Shown here piece after piece: positions 1 to 6,759 of a stretch of 64,000 bases of DNA; the stretch's first letter is position 1; every line of letters starts with the position of its first letter. Below the pieces are notes generated by a model. It did not search any database. It worked only from the letters and a program-made list of their open reading frames with translations, and had not been told where the DNA came from. Where the stretch lies: the NCBI RefSeq assembly GCF_002288525.1, contig NZ_CP023067.1:992001-1056000 (forward strand). Reading direction: 5' to 3'. Source of the stretch: Sinorhizobium sojae CCBAU 05684 (GTDB lineage: Bacteria; Pseudomonadota; Alphaproteobacteria; Rhizobiales; Rhizobiaceae). A program made the position numbers and the translations under genes.

Positions 1-183
1 GCTAAAGGCCACCTACGGAGAAACCGAATCCTGGTCGGCAAGGACGCCAAGGACAAGGCCGCTGTCTTTCCTGCTGATGAGGGCAAGAACGGATCTTGGA
101 CCTTGCTCAAGGTCATGCCCGACGTCGCCTGCGTGATTGCAGCCGGATCCGAATCCACCAACCTGTTTGGAACGCCGGTATGA
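1..183 (+). pseudogene. 3' part of small secreted/membrane protein gene, frame broken
   Basis: This is the partial left copy of the 105-residue protein encoded at 54697-55014. Three single-base indels (near 33, 69 and 81) disturb the reading frame relative to the intact right copy. The clustering of pure indels at the extreme edge of the window suggests sequence error as much as true decay. Confidence 0.75.
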
Positions 184-489
184 CGACCGAAAGCGAAACC
201 AGCGCAGCCTCGGCGCCTCGAGGGCAAGCTCGACATGATCCTGGCCGATCAGGAACAAGCCCGGTTTGCCCGTCAACATCAAATGGAAAAGTCGGAAGCG
301 ATCGAGCGCCGGCTGGATGCGACCGATCAAAAGCTCTCGTCGGTCACCGACCGCTTCAATGAAGCTGCGCCGATCATCTCGGATATCAAGCGGTGGAAGG
401 AACGGTTCATTGGGGCGCAGATGCTCATTGCCGGCGTCTTCGTCGCCATTGGCGGGGGATTGCCCTGCTGTGGAAATGGCTGGCCGTGA
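180..489 (+). pseudogene. Left copy of coiled-coil/TM protein gene, frame broken
   Basis: This matches the gene at 55011-55322 but lacks one C near 200 and one C near 214. The ATG reading frame is lost after about seven codons, while the remaining frame reads the same coiled coil and hydrophobic end as the right copy. It could be real decay or sequencing error. Confidence 0.75.
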
Positions 490-506
490 AGGTCGGGATG
501 CAGTGA

Positions 507-534
507 CGGCGGCGAGTGAAACAACCCGCCGCCG
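507..534 (+). terminator. GC-rich hairpin at prophage right end (left copy)
   Basis: An 8-bp perfect stem (CGGCGGCG with CGCCGCCG) follows the last phage gene and is duplicated at 55340-55367. There is no strong T tract, so terminator activity is tentative. Confidence 0.45.
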
Positions 535-557
535 TTAGAGACACGCCTATTGCCTCA

Positions 558-565
558 GTGACACG
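558..565 (-). promoter_or_regulatory. Candidate integrase arm-type site
   Basis: GTGACACG here is the reverse complement of CGTGTCAC, which occurs twice in tandem on the other side of the core (668-675 and 677-684). The placement on both arms of the att core suits arm-binding sites of a tyrosine integrase. Binding is inferred. Confidence 0.45.
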
Positions 566-594
566 GCTATATTGATTCTATTCACAGTTCTCGA

Positions 595-642
595 AGCCTT
601 CCAAGCTGAATACGCGGGTTCGATTCCCGCTACCCGCTCCAA
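595..642 (+). other. attP-like core: 3' part of tRNA-Gly(UCC)
   Basis: The segment runs from the anticodon loop (CTTCCAA, anticodon TCC) through the variable loop, T arm (GGTTCGATTCC) and acceptor strand to CCA. The sequence just upstream cannot complete the anticodon stem or D arm, so the 5' half here is phage DNA and not a tRNA. The same 48 bases occur at 55428-55475. This is the usual attachment core of tyrosine integrases that use tRNA genes. Confidence 0.88.
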
Positions 643-667
643 CTTTTTCAATGACTTAGAAGAATGG

Positions 668-684
668 CGTGTCACTCGTGTCAC
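668..684 (+). promoter_or_regulatory. Tandem candidate integrase arm-type sites
   Basis: Two direct copies of CGTGTCAC are separated by one base, between the att core and the 3' end of the integrase gene. They have an inverted partner at 558-565. The spacing of 9 bp would put the two sites on nearly the same face of the helix. Confidence 0.5.
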
Positions 685-690
685 GGCGTT

Positions 691-1833
691 TCACTTCCGC
701 TTTTCAGCCCGAGCCTTGGCAATCTGCCGGCTCTTCTCCAGACCATCGCCCCGGCTATAGCGGCGAGTGGTCTTCGTCGTGCTGTGCGTCGCCAGATTGC
801 TGGCGTCTTCCAATGAGCCGGTAGCCTCGACCGTCTCCGTCACAGCACCCGCCCGCGCATCCATCGACCAGACATTCGACGGGACGCCGGCCGCATCGCG
901 CACCTTCCGGAATTTCTCGGTGTAGCGATTCTCCCAATATGGTTTCCCATAGTCCTCATCGATAACCACAGGTCCGATATCCGGTATTCGGTAGGCTTTT
1001 AGCGCCTCCTGCACCAACGGCATGACCTTCAAGTCCCGAGACACCTCGGCACCTGTCTTGCTCGTCTTGAGCGTCAGGATCATATCCTTCGATATGTTCT
1101 GCCCCGTGAGTCCGCGCCAGCGGAAAGCGCCACCTTCGGGCGGCGGGGCCCACTCCCCAATCACGTCAATGCGTCTCAGGGCTGATTCGAACTTCAGCGC
1201 CTCGACAAACCCGATCGACGGGCATTTCAGTTCGATGCTTTTCTGCACGATTGCTAGGCACTGGTCATAGGTCATGACGACCGTGCGCGCCGTCGGCTGC
1301 TCAAACCGCATGTCGGACAGGATTTCACGCGCCTGTGCGCAGCCGCTGAGGCGTTCGCCGGCTCCGTAGGAGATGATCAGCCGCAACAGCTTGATCGCGC
1401 CTGACGCCCTCCTGTGGCCTTTCTTGCGCCATTTCCCGAACCAGTCCTTGAAGTCGGACGCCCGAAGCGCGTCTATGCGCCGGGTGCCGACGTTTTTCTC
1501 GAGCACGCGCAAGCTGGGTTCATAGTCCCTGATGCGTGTCGAGTGCTTCACAGAATGAAGCGAGCTCGTCGGATCGTGGCGGTAGCAGTCTATCAGGGCT
1601 TTGATGGTGCCGTCGTATTTCGGCGGGGCGTCGAGATTGCGCAGATCGTCGCGCAACTGATCTGTGAGACGCCGGCACTCCGCGGCGATGGCCTCATCGG
1701 CAAGGCCATCAGCAAGACGAATTGTCGTCAGATAGTCGGGCGCTCCCTTTATCGCCCGCTTCGGATTCCAGTAGTGAACGGTTTTCCCGTCCTTGTTCAG
1801 CCGGTACTGGTAACCCGGCCTGTCAGTCCTCAT
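691..1833 (-). CDS. int: Tyrosine-recombinase integrase
   Basis: This 380-residue site-specific recombinase would integrate and excise the prophage at tRNA-Gly. In this numbering the catalytic residues appear as Arg220 (ALRRIDVI), Lys259 (KTSKTG), Arg327 (MDARAG, so the usual box II His is not conserved), His350 (THSTTKTT) and nucleophile Tyr359 (RRYSRG). An upstream in-frame ATG exists at 1851. I prefer 1833 because a purine-rich ribosome site (GGAAAGGAAAATTGGG) sits directly before it. The gene overlaps the end of its upstream neighbour by 11 bases and ends beside the att core, the normal position for a phage integrase. Confidence 0.93.
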   Translation of the reverse strand: MRTDRPGYQYRLNKDGKTVHYWNPKRAIKGAPDYLTTIRLADGLADEAIAAECRRLTDQLRDDLRNLDAPPKYDGTIKALIDCYRHDPTSSLHSVKHSTRIRDYEPSLRVLEKNVGTRRIDALRASDFKDWFGKWRKKGHRRASGAIKLLRLIISYGAGERLSGCAQAREILSDMRFEQPTARTVVMTYDQCLAIVQKSIELKCPSIGFVEALKFESALRRIDVIGEWAPPPEGGAFRWRGLTGQNISKDMILTLKTSKTGAEVSRDLKVMPLVQEALKAYRIPDIGPVVIDEDYGKPYWENRYTEKFRKVRDAAGVPSNVWSMDARAGAVTETVEATGSLEDASNLATHSTTKTTRRYSRGDGLEKSRQIAKARAEKRK

Positions 1834-2041
1834 CCCAATTTTCCTTTCCATCTGGGGCGAGATTGCCCGATGGTAGGATGCCTCCCTGTTGCTGGGATGT
1901 GTCAACAGGTTCAGCCGGCGCAGCATTGGGGATTGCGGTAATAACGAGCGAGCGAAGATCGATCTGCACGATTGCGCCCGAGCTCTTGGCCGCCTTGAAG
2001 ATGCGTTCCATGTCTGACTGGCGGAAATTGGCTCTGCTCAT
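1823..2041 (-). CDS. Small conserved phage protein upstream of integrase
   Basis: 72 residues, starting MSRANFRQSDMERIFKAA. The charged amphipathic N-terminus followed by a low-complexity tail resembles small proteins that often sit next to integrases in rhizobial prophages. It might be a DNA-binding or excisionase-like protein, but no clear domain is visible. Its start overlaps the stop of the next gene upstream (ATGA type) and its end overlaps the integrase start, so it is translationally coupled. Confidence 0.7.
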   Translation of the reverse strand: MSRANFRQSDMERIFKAAKSSGAIVQIDLRSLVITAIPNAAPAEPVDTSQQQGGILPSGNLAPDGKENWDED

Positions 2042-2310
2042 CACCACAAATCCTCGCTGAATAACCTCGGCGCATCGTCCTTGGCGCCGATCTGGCCGGC
2101 CCGGTGCGCGATGTAGAAAGCCTCGACGCGGTTGACGAATTTCCCCTCGCTCGTGAGGAATCCTTGATTGGCCGGCGGGACCGTTGTCGGGTCGATACCC
2201 ATCTCGCAATCCATGCTGTGCAAGATGGTGTGGTGGCGTGCTGGCGGCGGCAGGGATATGACCGAGCCGTGAAAGATGGCGGCCGCAACGATGGTGACGC
2301 GGTCGGTCAT
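2041..2310 (-). CDS. Conserved hypothetical phage protein
   Basis: 89 residues. The start at 2310 (MTDRVTIVAAAIFHG) was chosen over a longer frame because it overlaps the DUF2493 stop. The pattern GFLTSEGKFVNRVEAFYIA is a motif seen in small proteins of many phage early regions. The function is unknown to me. Confidence 0.75.
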   Translation of the reverse strand: MTDRVTIVAAAIFHGSVISLPPPARHHTILHSMDCEMGIDPTTVPPANQGFLTSEGKFVNRVEAFYIAHRAGQIGAKDDAPRLFSEDLW

Positions 2311-2678
2311 TCGCTCGCTCCTGGTGGGCTTGGGAGAGGCTGCACCTCGTGAACTGGGATGCTGGCGGCTTTGGCTCGGCGGATCATGTCTGCAGTTCCG
2401 TTGCCGCCTGGGAATGCGACAACCAGCGCCGGACGATGCCCGAGCATTGCCTGATTGCGCTTTGGTCCGGCTGCTTTCCCGTATTTTGCCCACTGAGCCG
2501 GGACCGGCCAGCAAGGGACATTCCGCAGCTTCGCCCAAACCCCACTCAAGCGATCGGCACCGCGCGAATTGCCGTGGATGACAGCCTCGATCGGATGTTC
2601 TGCGTGCAGATCATCTAGGACGCGCTTGATCGTTTCATAGTCGCAATAGTCTCGGCCGCCGCAAACAAGGACTCTCAT
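2307..2678 (-). CDS. DUF2493 / SLOG-family protein
   Basis: 123 residues. It begins with MRVLVCGGRDY, the typical start of DUF2493 (YspA/cpYpsA-related SLOG) proteins, and continues with a conserved GADRLSGVWA segment and GGNGTADMIRRA near the end. The family has a Rossmann-like fold thought to bind nucleotide-derived ligands. It is very common in phage early operons without a settled role. The start at 2678 is preferred to 2717 because the family starts at MRVLV. Confidence 0.85.
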   Translation of the reverse strand: MRVLVCGGRDYCDYETIKRVLDDLHAEHPIEAVIHGNSRGADRLSGVWAKLRNVPCWPVPAQWAKYGKAAGPKRNQAMLGHRPALVVAFPGGNGTADMIRRAKAASIPVHEVQPLPSPPGASE

Positions 2679-2995
2679 TTCGCACCTCGTCTGATTTCTT
2701 CGCGGCGCTCTATCCACGTCTCGTCATCTTCCGGTGACCCTCGGAACTCAAACGGATATTCCCCGTTCCAACCTTCGCCGCTCGCCATGAAGCCCGAGAG
2801 GTAGCCGGCGTTCCAGGCGCGCTCCCGTTCTGCCAAAACGGCTTGCCCCACGGCCAGCAGCATTTCCATATGGCTCATCGGCCGTGGCAGGTGTCCGACT
2901 GCATCAAACGAAGCGGCTTGAATGTCGGCCGGAAGGTTGCGGAAAGCAACGGTCGTTGGGGAGGCGGTGCAGTGGATGTCCGATGAGGATGTCAT
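2675..2995 (-). CDS. Hypothetical phage protein
   Basis: 106 residues, no recognised domain, with an acidic, aromatic C-terminus. It overlaps the DUF2493 start by 4 bases (operon coupling). Confidence 0.65.
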   Translation of the reverse strand: MTSSSDIHCTASPTTVAFRNLPADIQAASFDAVGHLPRPMSHMEMLLAVGQAVLAERERAWNAGYLSGFMASGEGWNGEYPFEFRGSPEDDETWIERREEIRRGAK

Positions 2996-3004
2996 GGGCG
3001 CTCC

Positions 3005-3190
3005 TCAAAGAAAATACAGGGCGACCGCGCAGGCGATTACGCCAGCCACGAAGCCTTGGAGGCGGAAGCCCATAGCCGCATAGAACAAAATCGAACGGCG
3101 CCGGTCTTCGTCCCATTTTTCAACGTCGGCGTGCCACTCTTCGAGAGTGATCTCGCGCCATTGACCTTCGATGTTAACGCGTTCAATCAT
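3005..3190 (-). CDS. Small protein with C-terminal membrane segment
   Basis: 61 residues: a charged, tryptophan-rich N-terminal half followed by a hydrophobic segment (about residues 39-60) reaching the C-terminus, suggesting a tail-anchored inner-membrane protein. Function unknown. Confidence 0.65.
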   Translation of the reverse strand: MIERVNIEGQWREITLEEWHADVEKWDEDRRRSILFYAAMGFRLQGFVAGVIACAVALYFL

Positions 3191-3244
3191 GCGTTATCCT
3201 TTCCTGTCTTTCGTCGGCGGAAGTGGAGGCGGTGCGGGTGAGGG

Positions 3245-3427
3245 TCATGGCTTCATGCCACCGCCGCTTCTATGATCTGGAACTGGTCGCCCGAAGTCGC
3301 CAGCAGCAATGATGCGGAAGTACAGCAACCTCTCTTCATCGGAGAGTTCACCGCGCTGCCAGAATTCATGGAAGAACCGGCAGATGGCTTCGCCGTCTTC
3401 TTTTGTGAGTTCGAACTTTTCGGTCAT
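3245..3427 (-). CDS. Small hypothetical phage protein
   Basis: 60 residues, acidic, beginning MTEKFELTKEDGEAICRFF. The start overlaps the stop of the 59-residue gene upstream (ATGA), so it belongs to the leftward early operon. No domain recognised. Confidence 0.65.
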   Translation of the reverse strand: MTEKFELTKEDGEAICRFFHEFWQRGELSDEERLLYFRIIAAGDFGRPVPDHRSGGGMKP

Positions 3428-3603
3428 GGCTGCTCCTTGGATGCTTTTCGGCGCTCGATCTCAAGGCTCATGCTATAAGCCCACATCGCGAATCCATACC
3501 TGATGCCGCTGTCCGGAGGGCCGAAGGGGTATTGCCGAAAGGCCAGATCGGTCTTCCAAATGCGCAGAGCGATCCACAAAAGCACGTCGGCTATTAGGGT
3601 CAT
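3424..3603 (-). CDS. Small hypothetical protein with hydrophobic N-terminus
   Basis: 59 residues, starting MTLIADVLLWIALRIW. The stop overlaps the ATG of the downstream gene and the start overlaps the stop of the upstream gene, both in ATGA style. This tight fit is the main support that it is real. Confidence 0.65.
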   Translation of the reverse strand: MTLIADVLLWIALRIWKTDLAFRQYPFGPPDSGIRYGFAMWAYSMSLEIERRKASKEQP

Positions 3604-4724
3604 GACTGCTGATCCTTGGCTGCGAGGGCCATGTCAACTAGCTGGTTCCACGCGCCCACGAGGATGCGAGCGTGCTGCGGCGAGTTCGGGCTATTGCCGG
3701 TGTGCGCAAGGACTGTCCCGGTTCCTTCCAGATAGACGCCGTGGATGGCCGTCTCATCTGCTTCTGTAGCGAAATGCTCTCGCGTGATGCGCAGCGTGTC
3801 TCGGAAATCCTCGACGTGCTTTTCGTCGGCCTGATACAGGGACGTTCCCCATTCCACTCGGCCAACAGCGAGAAGCCGCTCGATAATGTCGTCTGGAAGG
3901 CGCGCATCCCGGCTTTCTCCCACCGGAGAGGGAGGGGCGGAGCGATATAGGGCGACATGCTCTCGGCCGGTTGGCTTTCCCCACATGGTCAACGCCAGTT
4001 CCGGGTCGTGTTTCGCGGCGGCAAGGTTAGTCTCTGTCGTCCAAGCCACCGGATCGCTTTCCACCGTAACCGGAGAGGGAGAGGCGGAGAGGGCGGCTCC
4101 TGCCTCACATTCGCAGTCACCATCTGAGGCGATTTTCGCCTTTAGCCATTCGTTATCGAAGCGCAGTTTCATGCGTCCCGCGCGATCCGCCATTATGACG
4201 CTTGCGATCGATTTAGGCATATGGTCGAAATGTGCTTCGCGCCCAAGAATAGCCTTGCATGCTTCGCGGGCCAGTTTCATCACGTCGTCTGGGAATTCAC
4301 CGTTGTCCGTAACCGGCTCTGCGGGAGGGGTGGAGGACGCGAGTTCGAACGCCGCCCGAATGATGTAATGGTCCCGGTTCTCGTAGTTCCAGAGGCATGG
4401 GGCTTGGTCATCGTTCCAATGCTTCAGAGCAAGCCGCACAACCTTCTTGCGCGTCTCCGGGTCTTCCCACGCAACCGGCTCCGCCTTCCTCTCGATCGCA
4501 GACCGGATACGCGCGTCGAAATCGGATTGGGCTGCGGAGCGGGCTTCGACCTCAGAACCACATTCGCCTTCTGTGGCGATGGAATTCTCAAGACGCCAAA
4601 ACCAGCGGCCGTTTGCTTCATGATGGGTCCATACGGCATACGCGCCGATGATAGTTACCGCACGGCTTAGGTTTATGCTCCATGGCGGGGTGTGCCATTC
4701 AAGCGGCTTTATCTCAATGCTCAT
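3600..4724 (-). CDS. Large hypothetical early phage protein
   Basis: 374 residues. The N-terminus (IKPLEWH, then VWTHHEANGRWFWRLE) resembles a short domain repeated in many phage early proteins, and the rest looks like a mosaic with proline/serine linkers near residues 130 and 215. No catalytic motif recognised. Confidence 0.7.
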   Translation of the reverse strand: MSIEIKPLEWHTPPWSINLSRAVTIIGAYAVWTHHEANGRWFWRLENSIATEGECGSEVEARSAAQSDFDARIRSAIERKAEPVAWEDPETRKKVVRLALKHWNDDQAPCLWNYENRDHYIIRAAFELASSTPPAEPVTDNGEFPDDVMKLAREACKAILGREAHFDHMPKSIASVIMADRAGRMKLRFDNEWLKAKIASDGDCECEAGAALSASPSPVTVESDPVAWTTETNLAAAKHDPELALTMWGKPTGREHVALYRSAPPSPVGESRDARLPDDIIERLLAVGRVEWGTSLYQADEKHVEDFRDTLRITREHFATEADETAIHGVYLEGTGTVLAHTGNSPNSPQHARILVGAWNQLVDMALAAKDQQS

Positions 4725-4762
4725 GGTCTTGCCTCCTGCGCTGTTCGCGCCAAATACGGTTG

Positions 4763-4978
4763 ATGGTTCAGCGAATTTCCAAAGGCGACCGCGTCAAAAT
4801 CTCCGGCAAGGTCTCGCGCGTCTGGCCCAACGGCCTCGTCAGCCTGTATCCGGATGGCCTCGATTACCCGATAACCGTCAGACCCGAGGACATCGACGAA
4901 GTCCTCCCGAAAGAGAGACCGCCCAAGGAAAAGCCGGTCGGGGGAAGGCGGAAGCCGATTTATGACGAGCAGGATTAG
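4763..4978 (+). CDS. Small KOW/SH3-like protein on the opposite strand
   Basis: 71 residues. The segment GDRVKISGKVSRVWPNGLVS looks like a small beta-barrel (KOW/SH3-like) domain, and the C-terminus is rich in lysine and proline. It is the only rightward gene inside the leftward early operon. Its TAG overlaps the TAA of the convergent neighbour. The start lacks a strong ribosome site. The protein-like sequence is more convincing than the reverse frame, but the call is moderate. Confidence 0.6.
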   Translation: MVQRISKGDRVKISGKVSRVWPNGLVSLYPDGLDYPITVRPEDIDEVLPKERPPKEKPVGGRRKPIYDEQD

Positions 4979-5151
4979 CATTGGTCGGCCTCCTTGTTCT
5001 TCATCAGCGCGTTGCGGCTCGTGACCATCGTGTATCCATCCGCGAACCGAACGAGACAGCTATTCATGACCTTGGCTCGGATGAGGACTTCGCAGGGCTG
5101 GCCTTTGCGGCCTTGTCGATTCCAGCGGTAGATGTAGGGGAGAGCGACCAT
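4975..5151 (-). CDS. Small hypothetical phage protein
   Basis: 58 residues, beginning MVALPYIYRWNRQGRKGQPC, beta-rich in appearance. The start overlaps the upstream stop (ATGA). The family is unknown to me. Confidence 0.65.
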   Translation of the reverse strand: MVALPYIYRWNRQGRKGQPCEVLIRAKVMNSCLVRFADGYTMVTSRNALMKNKEADQC

Positions 5152-5405
5152 CACGCTTCCTCCGCGAGTTTGCGGATGGCGTCTGCAGCCATGATGTGCA
5201 CCGAGTACGCAACACCTCGCGCTGTCTTCTCCGCGTCCGTCATTTGTTCCGGGTCGGCGTTCCAAATCTCCGCAACTTTCTCGTCGTGATATCGCGCCGC
5301 TTCCTGAAGCGCGGTACGGCGGGAGGTGGAAAGCTCGGAACCGAGGCGTTCGATCTCGGCGTCTTTCTCTTCGAGCGTCACCATAAGTTTTGCGCTGAAG
5401 GTCAT
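5151..5405 (-). CDS. Coiled-coil hypothetical phage protein
   Basis: 84 residues from the ATG at 5405 (a GTG lies one codon earlier). It is mostly charged helix, with heptad-like EEKDAEIERLGSELSTSR at residues about 12-30. It overlaps both neighbours by a base or more, within the leftward operon. Confidence 0.65.
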   Translation of the reverse strand: MTFSAKLMVTLEEKDAEIERLGSELSTSRRTALQEAARYHDEKVAEIWNADPEQMTDAEKTARGVAYSVHIMAADAIRKLAEEA

Positions 5406-5620
5406 CACTCATCTCCTTTGAGCGCTGCGCGGGCTCGGCGGAAATCCTGCATGTACGCATCAGACAGCGCCAAGGCGTCGATCTTGTAAGCGGGCTGCTG
5501 GACAAGCGACGCAATCGCCGATTTCGGAGCCGTGTATTCGTTCCAGAACGCCGGGTGCTCGACCATCTGCCGCAACGTCTCTTTCCCCTCGTGCGACATG
5601 GAGAGATGGGTGGGGGTCAT
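5405..5620 (-). CDS. Small hypothetical phage protein
   Basis: 71 residues starting MTPTHLSMSHEGKETLRQ. It shares the type of the 9974-10267 product: both contain a short FWN-centred motif (FWNEYT here, FWNNDYT there), suggesting distant paralogy. The function is unknown. Confidence 0.65.
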   Translation of the reverse strand: MTPTHLSMSHEGKETLRQMVEHPAFWNEYTAPKSAIASLVQQPAYKIDALALSDAYMQDFRRARAALKGDE

Positions 5621-6012
5621 GGGCGTCTCCCGTTGATGACTTCGCCGGTGCGCGTGTCGATCACGTCGCCATTCATCCGGCGCTTGAACCGCTTGCTGAA
5701 CCCGCTGGCCTTCGCCTTGTTGTCGAGCCCGAGGTGTTTCTTGCGGGTGCGATTGCACTTGGCCCGGACTTTCGCCTCGGTCGCCGTCTTGCGCTTGTGC
5801 GGCTCATGCAGGACCGCTTGCAGATTGCCTTCGGTATTGGTCCCGCCAAGCCAGAGCGGGGTTACATGGTCGTATTCGATCTTGTCGCCGGGGCGGAATT
5901 CCTTGCCGGTGAGAGCGCAACGGTTATCCTGGCGCTCGCGGATGCGGTCCTTGACGCGCGCGGGCGGCATGGCGTCGTCGGTCTTGCCGATCCACTCCGG
6001 GACGCTCCTCAT
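5617..6012 (-). CDS. HNH endonuclease
   Basis: 131 residues. The HNH core is visible as CALTGKEFRPGDKIEYDHVT followed by PLWLGGTNTEGNLQAVLH and a K-x-K-x-T segment, giving the first His in DHV and the Asn in GNLQ. HNH proteins cut or nick DNA using one metal ion. Phage HNH proteins often assist terminase, but this one lies in the early operon beside a DUF5131 gene, so a role in recombination or host takeover is also possible. The start at 6012 overlaps the DUF5131 stop. Confidence 0.85.
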   Translation of the reverse strand: MRSVPEWIGKTDDAMPPARVKDRIRERQDNRCALTGKEFRPGDKIEYDHVTPLWLGGTNTEGNLQAVLHEPHKRKTATEAKVRAKCNRTRKKHLGLDNKAKASGFSKRFKRRMNGDVIDTRTGEVINGRRP

Positions 6013-6758
6013 GCTACCTCCGGCCACTGGCGGATTAGGAGATCGGCCGGGATCGGCTCCTTGCGCGTCATCTGCTTCATGAAGAACGCACGGCCTAGCG
6101 CTGCGCTCTGGTCGCGCAGATAGCGGAAGTTATCCGGATCGGTGCGCCGGGCCTTGTGCGGTCCCTGATCGGTCTCGCCGCCCGTGATGATCCAATCGGG
6201 CGCGTACTTGTCGAGCACGATGCGGCCGAGGAGTGGTTCGAAGCTACCGAACGTGAATAGCGGCTCGCGTGTCTCTTTGACCTCCCAGAGCTTCATCCGG
6301 TCTCGGTCGTATTCTTCCTGATTGGCTATGGTCGCGCCGATGGCGGCGTTGCGCGGCAGAAGACGGCAACCGCGCTCCGGGTCCGTCATCTTCCTGACAT
6401 TGCCGATGCGCTTCGTCAGCAACAGCCAAATGAGGTTCGGCGTTGCCTCGATCAGGTTCATGAGGTCGTGGCGCCACATCTCGTCAACTTCGTTATCGAA
6501 GACGTCGGCGAGCGATGCGCAGAAGACGTAGGGGCGGCTCCCGGCTTCCTTGGCAGCCTTGTCCCATGCGTAGGGCTTGCGCCAGTTGGCTTTGCCTGTG
6601 CGCTGCCTGTCCTCGCCTGCTCCCCACTGGACGCGACCGTATCGGTTCGCCATGAGGTTTTCGGCGTAGCAACCATCACATGCCGGCGAAACCTTAGTGC
6701 AACCAATCCACGGATTGAAGGTGTGATCGGTCCATTCGATCTTGCTGTTCTCAGCCAT
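6009..6758 (-). CDS. DUF5131 / phage Gp37-Gp68 family protein
   Basis: 249 residues, beginning MAENSKIEWTDHTFNPW. Three cysteines in the pattern C-x6-C-x2-C (CTKVSPACDGC, residues about 20-30) could hold an iron-sulfur cluster, as in radical-SAM-like proteins. Later segments (FCASLADVFD, WLLLTKR, IITGGETDQGP) are typical of DUF5131. The family is frequent on phages and mobile elements and its biochemical activity is not settled. It sits between the HNH nuclease and RecT in one operon. Confidence 0.88.
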   Translation of the reverse strand: MAENSKIEWTDHTFNPWIGCTKVSPACDGCYAENLMANRYGRVQWGAGEDRQRTGKANWRKPYAWDKAAKEAGSRPYVFCASLADVFDNEVDEMWRHDLMNLIEATPNLIWLLLTKRIGNVRKMTDPERGCRLLPRNAAIGATIANQEEYDRDRMKLWEVKETREPLFTFGSFEPLLGRIVLDKYAPDWIITGGETDQGPHKARRTDPDNFRYLRDQSAALGRAFFMKQMTRKEPIPADLLIRQWPEVA

Positions 6759-6759
6759 C

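Larger units (their letters stand above)
1..642 (+). repeat. Second copy of the prophage right end (matches 54831-55475)
   Basis: Base 1 aligns with 54831 and base 642 with 55475. The copies are the same except for five one-base indels in the left copy: a missing G near 33, an extra T near 69, a missing C near 81, a missing C near 200 and a missing C near 214. From about 215 to 642 they are identical. The left copy continues into the integrase region and the right copy into host DNA. It therefore represents the right end of a prophage joined to the left end of a prophage through the att core. Confidence 0.95.

Noticed and set aside
1-642. Reading the terminal repeat as the direct terminal repeat of a linear phage genome
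   Set aside because: The repeat ends at a tRNA-Gly att core and the right copy continues into host tuf DNA, so it is an integration junction and not a packaging end.
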